Source: an uncultured Helicobacteraceae bacterium (lineage in GTDB: Bacteria > Campylobacterota > Campylobacteria > Campylobacterales > Helicobacteraceae). From it: 64,000 nucleotides of DNA. Below the pieces are notes generated by a model. That model saw nothing but the letters and a program-made list of their open reading frames with translations, had not been told where the DNA came from and ran no database searches. The position numbers and the translations under genes are program-made. Of the stretch, positions 1-10,900 are shown in pieces (position 1 is the stretch's first letter; each line of letters starts with the position of its first letter). The stretch spans positions 62,001-126,000 of the forward strand of contig CAMWQM010000001.1 in assembly GCA_947176375.1 (NCBI GenBank), in the 5' to 3' direction.

Positions 1-499
1 AATACGCAATAGCCTCATCACTACTTCGCATATCAGGCTCACTCACTATTTCTAAAAGCGGAGTGCAAGCACGATTTAAATCAACTTTAGAATAAGAATC
101 TTCGTGTATATTTTTCCCTGCATCTTCTTCTAAATGCGCTCTTGTGATATTTATCGTTTTATCTTTCCCATCAACTTCAATTATAAGCTTTCCATTTGCA
201 ACTATTGGCTTTTCAAATTGACTTATTTGATAAGCTTTTGGTAAATCTGGGTAAAAATAATTTTTCCTAGCAAAGATAGAATCTTGATTGATAGTAGCAT
301 CAACCGCGCTTCCAAAAGAAATAGCCTTTTTTACCGCCTCTTTATTTAGCACAGGCAAAGCACCTGGCAACCCCAAACAAGTAGGACAAACATTAATATT
401 TGGCTCATCTCCAAAAGAAGTGGCGCAAGAGCAAAAGATTTTGGTTTTTGTATTTAATTGAACATGGACTTCAAGCCCTATTACTGCTTCAAAACTCAT
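1..499 (-). CDS. gatB: Aspartyl/glutamyl-tRNA amidotransferase subunit B, 5' part (truncated by window edge)
   Basis: GatB is the tRNA-binding subunit of GatCAB, which converts Glu-tRNA(Gln) and Asp-tRNA(Asn) to the amidated forms in bacteria lacking the matching synthetases. Translating leftward from the ATG at 499 gives [20 protein letters not shown], then a cysteine set FCSC...CPTC that fits the GatB zinc site, then [15 protein letters not shown] and the stretch ending [14 protein letters not shown]. All are typical of the GatB cradle domain. Only about 166 of the expected roughly 475 residues are present, because the gene runs off the left edge. It lies downstream of ilvN on the same strand after a 289-nt gap, so it probably has its own promoter. 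Confidence 0.93.
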   Translation of the reverse strand, partial: MSFEAVIGLEVHVQLNTKTKIFCSCATSFGDEPNINVCPTCLGLPGALPVLNKEAVKKAISFGSAVDATINQDSIFARKNYFYPDLPKAYQISQFEKPIVANGKLIIEVDGKDKTINITRAHLEEDAGKNIHEDSYSKVDLNRACTPLLEIVSEPDMRSSDEAIAY

Positions 500-684
500 A
501 TTAGCTACCTTTAGAAATATTGTTTAGAAAATGATTTTTGGATTCTTACAAATTAATCATTAATTTGCAAATATTTTTAGCATAATTCTTAAAAACTTCA
601 AAACCCTAAATATTAAAAATTTAAGAGATCTAGCAGAATCTAAAAGTTTCTAATACTTTAGCTTCTAAAAAACCTACTCATCCA

Positions 685-703
685 CTTTTGCATAATGCAA
701 AAG
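685..703. promoter_or_regulatory. 19-bp perfect palindrome in the ilvN-gatB gap
   Basis: CTTTTGCAT, one A, ATGCAAAAG: two 9-bp arms around a single base. It lies downstream of the ilvN stop and about 190 nt upstream of the gatB start. No T-run follows on either strand, so an operator fits better than a terminator. No known regulator is recognised. The remainder of 500-788 is AT-rich and I see no gene in it. Confidence 0.35.
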
Positions 704-788
704 AAACTATGGATAGAACTACTTTACTTACAAAAACTAAAAAATAAATTTATCAACAAATATTTGAAATATCATAGTTTTTAGAGAT

Positions 789-1259
789 TTAAAATCGCTC
801 TATTGCTACAACTCCACTTCTAACTATCTCTTTTGGCTTAAATTTCTTTAATGCCCCAACCAAACTATCAATCCTAGATGGCTTATCTGTGGCAACTACA
901 ATTATATACTTTTCATTTGCATTTGCAATCTTGCCATTGTAGGCTCTAGATATCACTTCAATATCTGCTAGTGCCTCACTTATTGGAATCTTTATTAAGA
1001 TAGTTTCTTTCTCTAGCATATTATCGTCTTCTATTACGCTTAAAACTGGTATTAGCTTATTTAGCTGTTTTACAATCTGCTCTAGCACCTTCTCATCGCC
1101 ACTTGTAACAATCGTAATCTTTGATAAACTCTCATCTTGCATAGGTGCTACTGTGAGAGATTCTATATTATATCCTCTTCCTGCAAAAAGCCCTGAAATC
1201 CTAGCCAAAACGCTATGTTCATTTAAAACACTAACTGAAATAACTCGTCTCTTTTTCAC
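789..1259 (-). CDS. ilvN: Acetolactate synthase small (regulatory) subunit
   Basis: The regulatory subunit of acetohydroxyacid synthase, the first common step of valine, leucine and isoleucine synthesis. It activates the catalytic subunit and carries valine feedback inhibition. The N-terminal ACT domain is clear: RRVISVSVLNEHSVLARISG, then LFAGRGYNIESLTVAP. The rest is the usual C-terminal domain, and about 156 residues is normal. Start choice: two in-frame GTG codons exist, at 1265 and 1259. An AGGAG that overlaps the ilvB stop lies 7 nt before the GTG at 1259 but only 1 nt before the other, so 1259 is preferred. The gene follows ilvB directly, so the two subunits are probably translationally coupled. 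The symbol ilvH is equally used. Confidence 0.95.
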   Translation of the reverse strand: MKKRRVISVSVLNEHSVLARISGLFAGRGYNIESLTVAPMQDESLSKITIVTSGDEKVLEQIVKQLNKLIPVLSVIEDDNMLEKETILIKIPISEALADIEVISRAYNGKIANANEKYIIVVATDKPSRIDSLVGALKKFKPKEIVRSGVVAIERF

Positions 1260-1269
1260 AACCACACTC

Positions 1270-2958
1270 CTAATTTAACATCATATTATAAATCGCTTCG
1301 CCACTTGGCACCATAGGGAAAACAGATTCCATTCTATCAATCTTAACATCAATTAAACATACTTTTTTAGACTTGATAGCACTATTTAACGCATTAATAA
1401 ATTCATCTTTATTTCTAACATTATAACCCTCGCCACCAAAAGATTGCGCTAGTTTGACAAAATCTGGCTGAGTCTTCAAATCCACGCTAGAGTATCGCTC
1501 CTCATAGAAAAAGGTCTGCCACTGCCTGACCATTCCTAAATAATTATTATTTAAAATGATATTTATAACTGCGATATTTTGCTCAACACAAGTCATAAGC
1601 TCTTGTATATTCATCATAATTGAGCCATCACCTGTGAAATTTATAGATAATAAATCCTGCTGTGCAATTTTAGCACCAATTGCCGCTGGAAGCCCAAAGC
1701 CCATAGTCCCTAATCCACCGCTTGTAATAAACTCTCTTTGCCTAGAAAATGGATAAAATTGTGCAACCCACATTTGATGCTGCCCTACATCTGTTGAAAT
1801 TATGGCTTTTCCTTTCACAATTTCCGCAGTCTTTTGAATAACCCATTGTGGCTTTAAAATATCTTTAGAATCTTCATATCTAAAAGTGTGCTTTGTCTTA
1901 TAAGATTCCACAATTTCAAGCCATTTTTTATTCTTATTCTTATCAAAGCCTGCTAGATTCTTGTTTAACTCTTCTAGCACATTTTTCAAATCCCCAACTA
2001 TCGGATAATCCACATTTACAATCTTGCTAATAGAACTTGGATCTATGTCGATGTGTGCGATTTTGGCATTTTTGGCAAATTCACCCAATTTGCTAGTAAT
2101 TCTATCATCAAATCTCGCCCCTAATGAAATTAGCAAATCACACTCACTAATTGCCATATTTGAGGCATAGCTTCCGTGCATTCCAGCCATTCCTAAAAAT
2201 AATGGATTATTTTCCCCACACACACCTCTCGCCATTAATGTTTCTACACAAGGGATATTTGTAAGCTTTATTAACTCTCTAATTTCATCTACAGCATTTG
2301 AGATAATAGCACCACCACCGACATAAAATAATGGCTTCTTTGCTGCAAGTATCGCATTATAAAGCTTACTAATCTGCCTTGCATTACCTTTCATCGTGGG
2401 TTTATAAGTAACTAGCCTAATATCTTTTGGATAATCAAACTCTCCTAAAGTCGCACTAATATCTTTTGGCAAGTCAATTAGCACAGGACCAGGACGCCCA
2501 CTTTGTGCGATATAAAAAGCTTCTTTTAGGATTCTTGGTAATTCTTTAATATTTTTTACCAAATAATTATGTTTTGTGCAAGGACGCGAGATTCCAACTG
2601 CATCGATTTCTTGAAATGCGTCTGTGCCGATTTGAGTAATTGGCACCTGTCCGCTAATTATAACAAGTGGTATTGAATCTGTATAAGCAGTGGCAATTCC
2701 TGTAACTGCATTTGTAAAGCCAGGTCCGCTTGTGATAATCGCAACTCCTACCTTTCCACTAGCCCTAGCATACCCATCTGCTGCGTGGATTACACCTTGC
2801 TCGTGGCGAAATAAAATGTGTTTAAAATAATTTTGTTTATAAATTTCATCATAAATATTTAGAACAGCTCCACCTGGATAGCCAAATACAACTTCTACAT
2901 TTTCATTATGCAAAGCCTCTATAAGCATTTTAGAACCACTAATTTTATTCGTGCTCAA
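1270..2958 (-). CDS. ilvB: Acetolactate synthase large (catalytic) subunit
   Basis: The thiamine-diphosphate enzyme that condenses pyruvate with pyruvate or 2-oxobutyrate at the head of branched-chain amino acid synthesis. Visible marks are the N-terminal GYPGGAVLNIYD, the catalytic glutamate in FRHEQGVIHAADGYARASG, the glycine-rich GLGTMGFGLPAAIGAK, and the ThDP/Mg motif that starts at GDGSIMMNIQEL and ends at the NN of ILNNNYLGMVRQWQ. At 562 residues it is full length. The start is a TTG at 2958, supported by AAGGAG six nt upstream. The first in-frame ATG (codon 11) lacks such a site. It is transcribed divergently from dnaX and is followed by ilvN. Confidence 0.96.
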   Translation of the reverse strand: MSTNKISGSKMLIEALHNENVEVVFGYPGGAVLNIYDEIYKQNYFKHILFRHEQGVIHAADGYARASGKVGVAIITSGPGFTNAVTGIATAYTDSIPLVIISGQVPITQIGTDAFQEIDAVGISRPCTKHNYLVKNIKELPRILKEAFYIAQSGRPGPVLIDLPKDISATLGEFDYPKDIRLVTYKPTMKGNARQISKLYNAILAAKKPLFYVGGGAIISNAVDEIRELIKLTNIPCVETLMARGVCGENNPLFLGMAGMHGSYASNMAISECDLLISLGARFDDRITSKLGEFAKNAKIAHIDIDPSSISKIVNVDYPIVGDLKNVLEELNKNLAGFDKNKNKKWLEIVESYKTKHTFRYEDSKDILKPQWVIQKTAEIVKGKAIISTDVGQHQMWVAQFYPFSRQREFITSGGLGTMGFGLPAAIGAKIAQQDLLSINFTGDGSIMMNIQELMTCVEQNIAVINIILNNNYLGMVRQWQTFFYEERYSSVDLKTQPDFVKLAQSFGGEGYNVRNKDEFINALNSAIKSKKVCLIDVKIDRMESVFPMVPSGEAIYNMMLN

Positions 2959-3041
2959 AACCCACTCCTTAAATAATGTAGTAAAAAATAATTTTGGATT
3001 GTATTAAAAATAGTGTAAATAAAGCTTAAAAAAAATAAAAT

Positions 3042-3047
3042 TATACT
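3042..3047 (+). promoter_or_regulatory. Candidate -10 box for the dnaX operon
   Basis: TATACT ends 26 nt before the dnaX ATG and is preceded by a run of A-rich sequence. This fits the Campylobacterota vegetative promoter, which relies on the -10 box and upstream A/T periodicity rather than a -35 box. It was assigned by eye only. Confidence 0.4.
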
Positions 3048-3073
3048 TTTAGTTTAACAATCAAAGGATAAAA

Positions 3074-4894
3074 ATGCAAAAAGCTTTGTCTTTAAAATAT
3101 CGCCCATCAAATTTTAGCGATTTAATAGGACAAGAATCTGTATCCCAAACATTATCTTTGGCACTATCTTTGGATAAAGTTTCTCACGCATATTTATTCT
3201 CTGGGTTGCGAGGTAGTGGGAAAACCTCTAGTGCTAGAATCTTTGCTCGTGCTTTGCAATGTGAAAAGTATCCCACTTCAACGCCTTGTGGGGAATGTAG
3301 CTCTTGTGTGAGTGCTAAAAATGGCTCTCATATGGATATAATAGAAATGGATGCTGCCTCATCACGTGGGATTGATGATATTAAGAGTTTGATTGAACAG
3401 ATTCAATATCCCCCTGCTTTTGGGAGATTCAAAGTTTTTATCATAGATGAGATTCATATGCTTACAAAAGAAGCTTTCAATGCGTTTTTAAAGACACTAG
3501 AAGAGCCTCCAAGCTATGTGAAATTTATCCTTGCAACAACCGACCCACTTAAACTTCCTGCCACAATTTTAAGCCGAACACAACACTTTAGATTTAAAAA
3601 GATTCCACAAAAAAGTATTGCAGTGCATTTAAAGCGAATTTTAGGGCTTGAGGGTGTGAAATTTGAAGATGAGGCAATTGATTTGCTCTCAAGAAATTGT
3701 AGCGGGAGTTTAAGAGATGCCCTAACTATGCTAGAGCAAGCAATAATTTTCTCTAAAGAAAATATCACTCTAGGCAATATTTCAGATATGCTAGGTTCAC
3801 TTAATCCTAGCATTATCGAGGGGTTTTTCGAGGCAATTTTGCTAAAAAATGATAAAAGAATTGATGAGCTATTGAGTGAATTTGAAGCATATGAAGCAGA
3901 GAATGTCCTAGATGAAATGATAAATTTCCTAAAAGATAGGCTAATAGAGAAAGATAGCAAATATAATTTGATTATCATTGAGCGATTTTTTAGGATTCTA
4001 GGTGAGGCAAAAAATATGCTAAATATTAATGCAGATTCTGCATTTGTGCTACTTCTTGCCTCACTAAAATTGAAAGAATCTCTAAATATTCAAGAGATTG
4101 ATAGGCTTATTGCTAAAGTTGAGCGGGAATTTATGAGCGAATACAAAGCAAATGAGGCAAATTTAAATCAATCTAATGTGGAATCTAAAATTAGCCAAAG
4201 TACAAACTCTAGCAGCTTAGATTCTACAAAAATCACAAATAATGCCCTAGAAACTGGCACTATGCAAGAAAATGAAAAGCTAAATGTAGCCACACATCAA
4301 AATAATAAAACTATAAATCAAAAAACACAAAAAGAAAATAACACTATACCTTTAGATTCTACAAATTACACAAACCCTGTAAATCCTATGAATATGACAA
4401 ATACTGCTTCTACAAAAGACTTTAATACACAAGTTTCCACTATAAAAAACCAACTACAAAGGCAAGATTCTATCCAGCAGCAAGATTCTATATCTCTAAA
4501 AAATACCACAATTCCGCAAGATTCTGGCTCGATAAAATTTGAAGAATTAAGAAAAAAGATTTATGATAGAGATTATACCTTAGGTGAGATTTTTTCAAAA
4601 AATATATTTTTTATTAGTTTTGAAAACAATATTCTTACTTGGGAATCTAAAGCGGAAGGCAAGGATAAGGACGACTTAAAGCAGTATTTTAAGATTATTC
4701 AAGATTTTGTCAAAGAGATTTTTGGAGATGTAAAAATCTCATTGCCAAATAAAGCAGATTCTAAACATACTCAGAACTCCAAAGACACGGCACAAAAGCA
4801 CAATATGCAAGATTTAAATAATCCTAACACTGCAATTTTACAAGACATAAAAAACATTTTTAATATAACACAAATGGAAGTAGTAGAGCAATGA
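3074..4894 (+). CDS. dnaX: DNA polymerase III subunit gamma/tau
   Basis: The clamp-loader ATPase of the replicative polymerase. The AAA+ core has Walker A GLRGSGKT (residues 44-51), a four-cysteine zinc site (C63, C72, C75, C78), Walker B FIIDEIHML, and the sensor region ATTDPLKLPATILSRTQHF. After roughly residue 355 comes a long Asn/Ser/Thr/Gln-rich linker to about residue 485, unlike the usual DnaX linkers and crowded with the AGATTCT word, followed by a short folded-looking C-terminal part. At 606 residues it is within the family range. AGGA precedes the ATG. It is the first gene of an operon and overlaps tsaE by ATGA. Confidence 0.95.
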   Translation: MQKALSLKYRPSNFSDLIGQESVSQTLSLALSLDKVSHAYLFSGLRGSGKTSSARIFARALQCEKYPTSTPCGECSSCVSAKNGSHMDIIEMDAASSRGIDDIKSLIEQIQYPPAFGRFKVFIIDEIHMLTKEAFNAFLKTLEEPPSYVKFILATTDPLKLPATILSRTQHFRFKKIPQKSIAVHLKRILGLEGVKFEDEAIDLLSRNCSGSLRDALTMLEQAIIFSKENITLGNISDMLGSLNPSIIEGFFEAILLKNDKRIDELLSEFEAYEAENVLDEMINFLKDRLIEKDSKYNLIIIERFFRILGEAKNMLNINADSAFVLLLASLKLKESLNIQEIDRLIAKVEREFMSEYKANEANLNQSNVESKISQSTNSSSLDSTKITNNALETGTMQENEKLNVATHQNNKTINQKTQKENNTIPLDSTNYTNPVNPMNMTNTASTKDFNTQVSTIKNQLQRQDSIQQQDSISLKNTTIPQDSGSIKFEELRKKIYDRDYTLGEIFSKNIFFISFENNILTWESKAEGKDKDDLKQYFKIIQDFVKEIFGDVKISLPNKADSKHTQNSKDTAQKHNMQDLNNPNTAILQDIKNIFNITQMEVVEQ

Positions 4895-5310
4895 ATAGCG
4901 TTGTTTTAAATGATATTTCTATACAAGATTTAAATTTAGTTTGCAAAGAGATTGAGAGTAGAATCTGTGGCAAAAATCATATTGTTTTTTTACTTCAAGG
5001 GGATATTGGAGCCGGGAAAACCACGCTAATAAAACAATATGCAAAGTTTATAAATCTAAATGATATGGTTACATCACCTACATTTAGCCTACTTCATCAA
5101 TATGGTGATAATTTTTTTCACTATGATTTGTATAATAGAAAGCTAAAAGATTTGCTTGAGATTGGAATCTTAGACTTGCTAGGAAAAGATGGAATCCATT
5201 TTGTCGAATGGGGAAGTGATGAATTAGGAAATATCATAAAAGACGCTTATGAGAATATTTTTTTCATACAAATCACAAAAACACATAATAGAAACTACAA
5301 ATTTATCTAA
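4891..5310 (+). CDS. tsaE: tRNA threonylcarbamoyladenosine synthesis ATPase TsaE
   Basis: A small P-loop ATPase that works with TsaB and TsaD to make t6A37 on ANN-decoding tRNAs. Walker A is [17 protein letters not shown]. The family motifs [17 protein letters not shown] and FVEWGSDEL are all present. At 139 residues it has the usual size. The ATG overlaps the dnaX stop by 4 nt, which suggests translational coupling. lptB follows after 17 nt. Confidence 0.93.
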   Translation: MNSVVLNDISIQDLNLVCKEIESRICGKNHIVFLLQGDIGAGKTTLIKQYAKFINLNDMVTSPTFSLLHQYGDNFFHYDLYNRKLKDLLEIGILDLLGKDGIHFVEWGSDELGNIIKDAYENIFFIQITKTHNRNYKFI

Positions 5311-5327
5311 AATCTAGAGTAAAAAAT

Positions 5328-6050
5328 ATGGACACACTAAAAGCACAAAATCTAAATAAACAAATCAAAAAAACAAGAATAGTAAATGATATTTCGCTAG
5401 AGGTGAATACCTCAGAGGCTGTAGGACTGCTTGGTCCAAATGGTGCAGGGAAAACGACTACATTCTATATGATTTGTGGGCTTTTAATCCCTAGTAGCGG
5501 CAAAGTATTTCTAAATGATAGAGATATTACAAAACTTCCACTACACAAAAGGTCAAATCTAGGCATTGGCTATCTGCCACAAGAATCTAGCATTTTTAAA
5601 GATTTAAGCGTAGAGGAAAATCTAGCTTTCGCCGCCGAAGTTAATATTAAAAATAGAGATGAGCGAGAAAAACGAATAGAAGAAATGCTAGATGCTTTTA
5701 ACATTAAACCTATTAGGGCTAGAAAAGGGCTGTCTTTGAGTGGTGGTGAGAGACGAAGGGTTGAGATTGCAAGAGCATTGATTAAAAACCCAAAATTCAT
5801 TTTGCTTGATGAGCCATTTGCTGGAGTGGATCCTATTGCTGTGATTGATATTCAACGGATTATTGAAAAATTAGTAGAGCTAAACATTGGTGTTTTGATA
5901 ACTGACCATAATGTTAGAGAAACATTAAGCGTATGTGATAGAGCCTATGTTATAAAAAGTGGCAGTCTGCTTGCAAGCGGTAATAGCGAGGAAATTTATG
6001 ATAATGAGTTAGTTAGAATCCACTATCTTGGTGAGAATTTTAAACTATGA
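5328..6050 (+). CDS. lptB: LPS export ABC transporter ATPase LptB
   Basis: The cytoplasmic ATPase that drives LptFG to extract lipopolysaccharide from the inner membrane and push it along the Lpt bridge. Seen: Walker [10 protein letters not shown], the Q-loop region [11 protein letters not shown], signature [15 protein letters not shown], Walker [14 protein letters not shown], and the H-loop [10 protein letters not shown]. The order DEPFAGVDP and the size (240 residues) separate LptB from other ABC ATPases. It overlaps rpoN by 4 nt, and lptB-rpoN adjacency is widespread in Gram-negatives. Confidence 0.95.
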   Translation: MDTLKAQNLNKQIKKTRIVNDISLEVNTSEAVGLLGPNGAGKTTTFYMICGLLIPSSGKVFLNDRDITKLPLHKRSNLGIGYLPQESSIFKDLSVEENLAFAAEVNIKNRDEREKRIEEMLDAFNIKPIRARKGLSLSGGERRRVEIARALIKNPKFILLDEPFAGVDPIAVIDIQRIIEKLVELNIGVLITDHNVRETLSVCDRAYVIKSGSLLASGNSEEIYDNELVRIHYLGENFKL

Positions 6051-7327
6051 AATTAAGACAATCTCAAAGCCTAAAAACCAAACTTTCCCCAACACTAAAG
6101 AGTTGGTTTCCGATTTTACAAAGCTCTACGCTTGATTTAGAGGAGGTTTTGAGCGAATTCATATCGCAAAATCCATTTGTAGATATACAAAGCACTATTC
6201 AAGAGCAGCTACCACAAACCCCACCACAAAAGCCACTCTATAAGCAGAATCTAAATACAAAAAAATATATGAGTGATAAAATCGAGGCTTTAAGTATTTA
6301 TGAAAAAAGCCTCTACGAAGTCTTGGAATCCCAGATTTTACCACCACTTTTTCCAACACCATTAAGCCAGAAAATTGCATTTATGATAATTGATGAAATA
6401 AATAATGAGGGCTATTTTGAAGGCGATATTGATAAAATTGCCAAAACTTGTAATGCGGATTGCAGTGTTGTAGAACAGATTAGAACGAGATTCAGTAAGC
6501 TAGAGCCTAGTGGGATTGCAGCGATTACTCCACTAGAATCTATGATTTTTCAGCTAGAGGATTTTGAAATTAGCGATGAGCTGTATGATTTTAGCTTTAA
6601 TATCATTAATAATTTAAAAAATCATAAAAAGTATGCAAAAGACAAGCTTTACAAAGAGGCGATGAATCTCATCTCAAAACTAAAGATTCCCCCTGCACTA
6701 GAGTATTTTCCAAAGGATTCTCAAATTATCCCAGATATTTTTATAAATAGCACGAGCGATGGCTTTGAGGTGAATTTGAATGATTCGTTTTATCCAAATA
6801 TTTTCATCAATGAAGTGGCGCTAAAATCCAAAAATATAAATATTAAAGAAAAGCTAAAAGAAGCCAGAGATTTGATAGATGCGCTATCTATGCGAAAAAG
6901 CACGATTAAAAAAATCGGGCTTATGATTTTAGAATATCAATATGATTTTTTCACAGGCGGAGAGATGAAGCCACTTAAATTAAAAGATATAGCAGAAGAA
7001 CTTGGGCATAGTCCTAGCACTATTAGCAGAGCGATTGCAAATAAATATCTAGAATGCAATCGTGGAATTTACCCGATAAAAGACTTTTTTACAACCGCAA
7101 TAACAGAAGACACTTCAAATAGTTCCATAAAAGATTTTATTATGGAATGTATTAAAAATGAGGATAGGAAAAATCCGCTAAGTGATATAAAAATACTACA
7201 TCTAATCGAAAATAAATTTAATCTAAAAATGGTTAGAAGAACGATTACAAAATATCGTAAACAGCTTAACATAGCGAGTTCAGGCGATAGAAAACGACTA
7301 TATGAAATAGAGCTACAAAAATTCTAA
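6047..7327 (+). CDS. rpoN: RNA polymerase sigma-54 factor
   Basis: An alternative sigma factor that reads -24/-12 promoters with help from an AAA+ activator. In Helicobacter it directs middle flagellar genes together with FlgR. The Gln/Leu-rich region I is visible at the N-terminus ([20 protein letters not shown]), followed by the core-binding domain, a helix-turn-helix around [20 protein letters not shown], and the RpoN box [10 protein letters not shown] near residues 396-405, a variant of the canonical ARRTVAKYR. At 426 residues it is slightly short, as is common in this phylum. Its ATG overlaps the lptB stop. Confidence 0.95.
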   Translation: MKLRQSQSLKTKLSPTLKSWFPILQSSTLDLEEVLSEFISQNPFVDIQSTIQEQLPQTPPQKPLYKQNLNTKKYMSDKIEALSIYEKSLYEVLESQILPPLFPTPLSQKIAFMIIDEINNEGYFEGDIDKIAKTCNADCSVVEQIRTRFSKLEPSGIAAITPLESMIFQLEDFEISDELYDFSFNIINNLKNHKKYAKDKLYKEAMNLISKLKIPPALEYFPKDSQIIPDIFINSTSDGFEVNLNDSFYPNIFINEVALKSKNINIKEKLKEARDLIDALSMRKSTIKKIGLMILEYQYDFFTGGEMKPLKLKDIAEELGHSPSTISRAIANKYLECNRGIYPIKDFFTTAITEDTSNSSIKDFIMECIKNEDRKNPLSDIKILHLIENKFNLKMVRRTITKYRKQLNIASSGDRKRLYEIELQKF

Positions 7328-7351
7328 TCCAAAATTTTAAGGAGAATTAAA

Positions 7352-7774
7352 GTGCAAGAGACAAACAAACAAAAATTAAAAGATATTTTAGAAGAATCTA
7401 AAAATATAGCGATAATTGGCTTAAGCCCAGATTCTAGTAAAGATAGCAATATGGTTGGAATCTACCTTAAAAATAATGGATACAATATTATCCCAATATA
7501 CCCAAAAGAAGAAAAAATACTAGATTCTAAAGTATATAGAAGCCTAAAGGACGCATTGAGTGAGAATAAAATTGATATTGTCGTAATGTTTAGAAAAGGA
7601 GAAGTTGCCACTATATTAGCGAAAGAAATAATTGATTCTAGCACAAAGCCAAAGCTACTATGGCTTCAATTAGGCATAGAAAATAATGAAGCAAAGGCAA
7701 TGATGGAGAACTACGGAGTTGGATTTGTACAAAATAAATGTATAAAGATAGAACATCAATTATTGTTTAAATAA
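7352..7774 (+). CDS. CoA-binding domain protein (YccU type)
   Basis: A small Rossmann-fold protein of the CoA-binding family related to the N-terminus of succinyl-CoA synthetase alpha. Seen: IAIIGLSPDSSKDSNMVGIYLKNNGY, IIPIYPKEEKILDSKVYRSLKDAL, the strand IDIVVMFRKGE, and WLQLGIENNEA near the end. The start is a GTG with AAGGAG eight nt upstream. At 140 residues it matches stand-alone members. The family's role is not settled. It is the last gene of the dnaX-rpoN run, and a convergent gene follows. Confidence 0.85.
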   Translation: MQETNKQKLKDILEESKNIAIIGLSPDSSKDSNMVGIYLKNNGYNIIPIYPKEEKILDSKVYRSLKDALSENKIDIVVMFRKGEVATILAKEIIDSSTKPKLLWLQLGIENNEAKAMMENYGVGFVQNKCIKIEHQLLFK

Positions 7775-7875
7775 TTTGTGATTTTTGTTCATCTATTTTA
7801 TTAACTTTTATTTTTTAGAATCTATGGAATATGATTTTGGCTTTTTTGATTTTCTATTTTCATCATACTTTGTTT

Positions 7876-7893
7876 AATGCCTGGATAGGCATT
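7876..7893. terminator. Hairpin between convergent genes (possible terminator)
   Basis: Arms AATGCCT and AGGCATT around the loop GGAT: a 7-bp perfect stem about 100 nt after the CoA-binding gene stop. No clear T-run follows on either strand, so it is only a weak terminator candidate. Confidence 0.4.
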
Positions 7894-7899
7894 TATGTG

Positions 7900-7947
7900 A
7901 TAATAGCCTCAAAATTACAAATATTAAATAATATTTTTGGCTATTAT
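7900..7947. terminator. Nested hairpin before the exoprotein stop
   Basis: An outer stem ATAATAGCC (7900-7908) pairs with GGCTATTAT (7939-7947). An inner stem AAATATT (7919-7925) pairs with AATATTT (7930-7936). It lies 22 nt beyond the exoprotein stop and could end transcription from either side. No T-run is present. Confidence 0.4.
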
Positions 7948-7968
7948 TAGTTGTTAGAATCTTATAAA

Positions 7969-10900
7969 TTATAAATTATTTAACATATCATCAAAAAAGT
8001 CTAGTGTATCTAGGGATGATTTCATTAAATCTGCAGAAATTAATTTAGATTCAGAATTATTAGAATCTAAAGAATCTCTTTTATTAGATGCCTCAAAAGG
8101 ATTATTTGATTCATCTTGCTCAAGATCACTGCCTAAAATATCATCAAAGCCACTTAATACCTCATTAATATCATTATCAGATAAATCATCTTTAGAATCT
8201 TCTGTGGTATTAATTTTTACATCCTTTGCTTTTAGCCCATCTTTATACATAGATAGCATTTTATGGCTATTATTAATTGCATCATTTTCTATTACTTGTC
8301 CTTGATAGCTATCGTAATTATCGGTTGGGTCGTAATAATCAAAATTAGCTCGCATTATAGTAGCAACACTAGATATATCTTTTCCTAGATTCTTCTTATT
8401 TTTAGAGCTTGAAATATCTGTCTGAAATTTATGTGTTAACTCATGGAATCCAGCTTCTAATGCCCAAAAGTAGTTAGATTCTTGATTTTTTTTGGATATA
8501 CTATTATTATAATTTTCTGGGATTAATATTGTATTTTCCTTTGCAACATAGCAAATGTGTTTAGCATCGCAGGTTATATTAACTTTTGGAAAACTAGCAT
8601 TTATACCATTTTCTTTCATTGAACGAGTAAAAGCATCGCTAACAAATATCATCACATCTTTATAGCTAGAATCATCATCATAATTTTTATCTTTCATATC
8701 GCTAAAATCTCTGTCATTTAAAAGCTTTTCTATTGTTGCATTTGAAACTTTATCTAAAAGGCTTTTATAACTATCAACTCCTACTCCACCTGTTTTTAAT
8801 TGCTTTCCAAATGGAGTGAAAATATATTTATTTGCAGCCTCTCTAATAAGCAAGTTTCCACCATCTTCAGTTTGTTTTAAAAGATTATTTTTATTAAGTA
8901 GATTATCTTTTATCAAACTAGCTTGCTTTTGTAGGCTTAATTTTTCAAATTTACTTCCTATTCTCTTTATAATATCAATCGAACTTTGTGTTTCACTATC
9001 AATTTGTAAATTAGATTCTGCACTATGGCTTTTTGAATTATCCATATCTTTTATAGAAACTGCCAGTAAGTTGTTTTTAGAGTGCTTGGAATTTTTATAT
9101 TTATATCTATATTTATCTTTATTCAAATACTTCAAAGGATTTTCAATTATATGGTCTCCTATGAAAAATTTAATATTTGGATGATCTCTATAATTATCAT
9201 AAACATATCTTAATTCCTGCGAAGTAATGCTATTGTAATATTGGCTGCTTTTATCAAATAAAGCTTCCTCTAGTTTGCTAAAATTAATATCATTGCTTAC
9301 GCTCCAATCATTATAAATTTCATTTACAATTCCATCAAGTGTGAAGTAGATTTTTCCACCATTATTTATCGTATTATCTAAAACGCTAATTGTTTTATTA
9401 TAAAAGAAAGTCTCTTCACTAGAATCTGTGATTATACTGCTATATTTATCAAATAAATTCTTCTCTATTTGAGTTAAATTTGAACTTTTAATATCTGGAT
9501 ATGGAGACTCCTCATTAATCATAAAAGCATTAACATTATCTATCATTTTAAGCAAATTAGGGTAGTGTGAAGTAGCTTGTTCTATAATAAAATCGCTTTC
9601 TGCCGCATTATTTGATACTGTTTGCAATGCTTCTATGGCATCTTGCTTGTTTAACACATCAATTAAAAGTTTTTTATTATCTTCTTTTGGAATAGAGTTT
9701 GTCCCTAGAACCTTAAGATCATCTACTTTTTCTTTATAGTTTAGTATTCTTGATATATATTCACTATCTAACTTATTTGAAGAGACAATATTGGCAAACT
9801 CAGCAAATGCTGATGAATTATTATTTAAATAATTAAGATAGTCATCGCCAACTAATGGCTTTTTTACAATTTCGGTATCTGGAATCCTATTTAATAATAG
9901 CTGCCTTCCTACATCAACACCATATACCAAAGACATTTTACCAAAGCTAGGTTTTCCAATAAGAGTAGATTCTAGATTATTATTTATACCAGGCTCTAAA
10001 GTAATATTTAGAGCTTGATTTGCATCTGTATCTTTATTGGCTAGTTTTAGGCTTCTTTTAGAATCTTGTCTTTTCTTTCTTGTAGATTTATTTCTTGACT
10101 CATTTGGAGCATAGTTTTCAAATTCTGGCTCCTCGCTGTATTTTAATACTAGAGTTTCTACAAATTCATCAGAATCTAAATCACTTTCACTATCTGAATC
10201 GCTTATATAAAAATCATCTAATGTAGCCACACCAAAGGTTTCTAAATCTCCATTTTGTGAATTAATAAATGTATCTAAAGTATTTTTACCATTTTGATAA
10301 GCTTCTGCCTCTAGGGCTTGTTTTTTATAAAGCTCTATATCCTCTTTTGATGAGCCATCAAAATAATATTTCCCATTTGCATTTAGAATCCTTGCTACAT
10401 CTCTAACATCTTGCTTCAAAATATCTTGATTTTCAATTACAGAAGATTGAAACTTGTGAGTAAGCTCGTGAAAACCTGTTTCAATAGCAGATTCTAATGC
10501 TTTGTCTTGATTAGCAATAAATGCAAAATCTTTACTAAATGTTCTTGGTATAACAAGCTCATTGGTAAAATGGTTAAAGCTAATAGTATTAGCATCTATT
10601 TTGTATCTAATATTTGGAGCTTGTGTGGCAATACCTGCATTATTAATAGATTGTATCCATTTATCTGACATTTCTGTAAACAGATCTTTGTAATTATCTA
10701 TCAGCCTATAATCTTTGTCTAAAAGCTCTTTCATATTAGAACTAAATACAAGATTTTCTACTGCAATATTAGATACATCATTTAGCAAATTTTTATATTG
10801 CATTACTTCAGGGTTATTATTAACTAACATTTCCCCAAAAGGCGTAAATATTTGTTTATTTGCCTCTAGTCTTATAACATCACCTAGGAGGGTTTCTCTA

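Noticed and set aside
704-785. Short 29-codon frame MQKKLWIELLYLQKLKNKF... after the palindrome
   Set aside because: No ribosome site and no recognisable family; its start codon lies inside the palindrome, so chance is likely.
7775-7968. A CDI-type immunity gene after the exoprotein stop
   Set aside because: No open frame of useful length on either strand; the gap holds only two hairpins.
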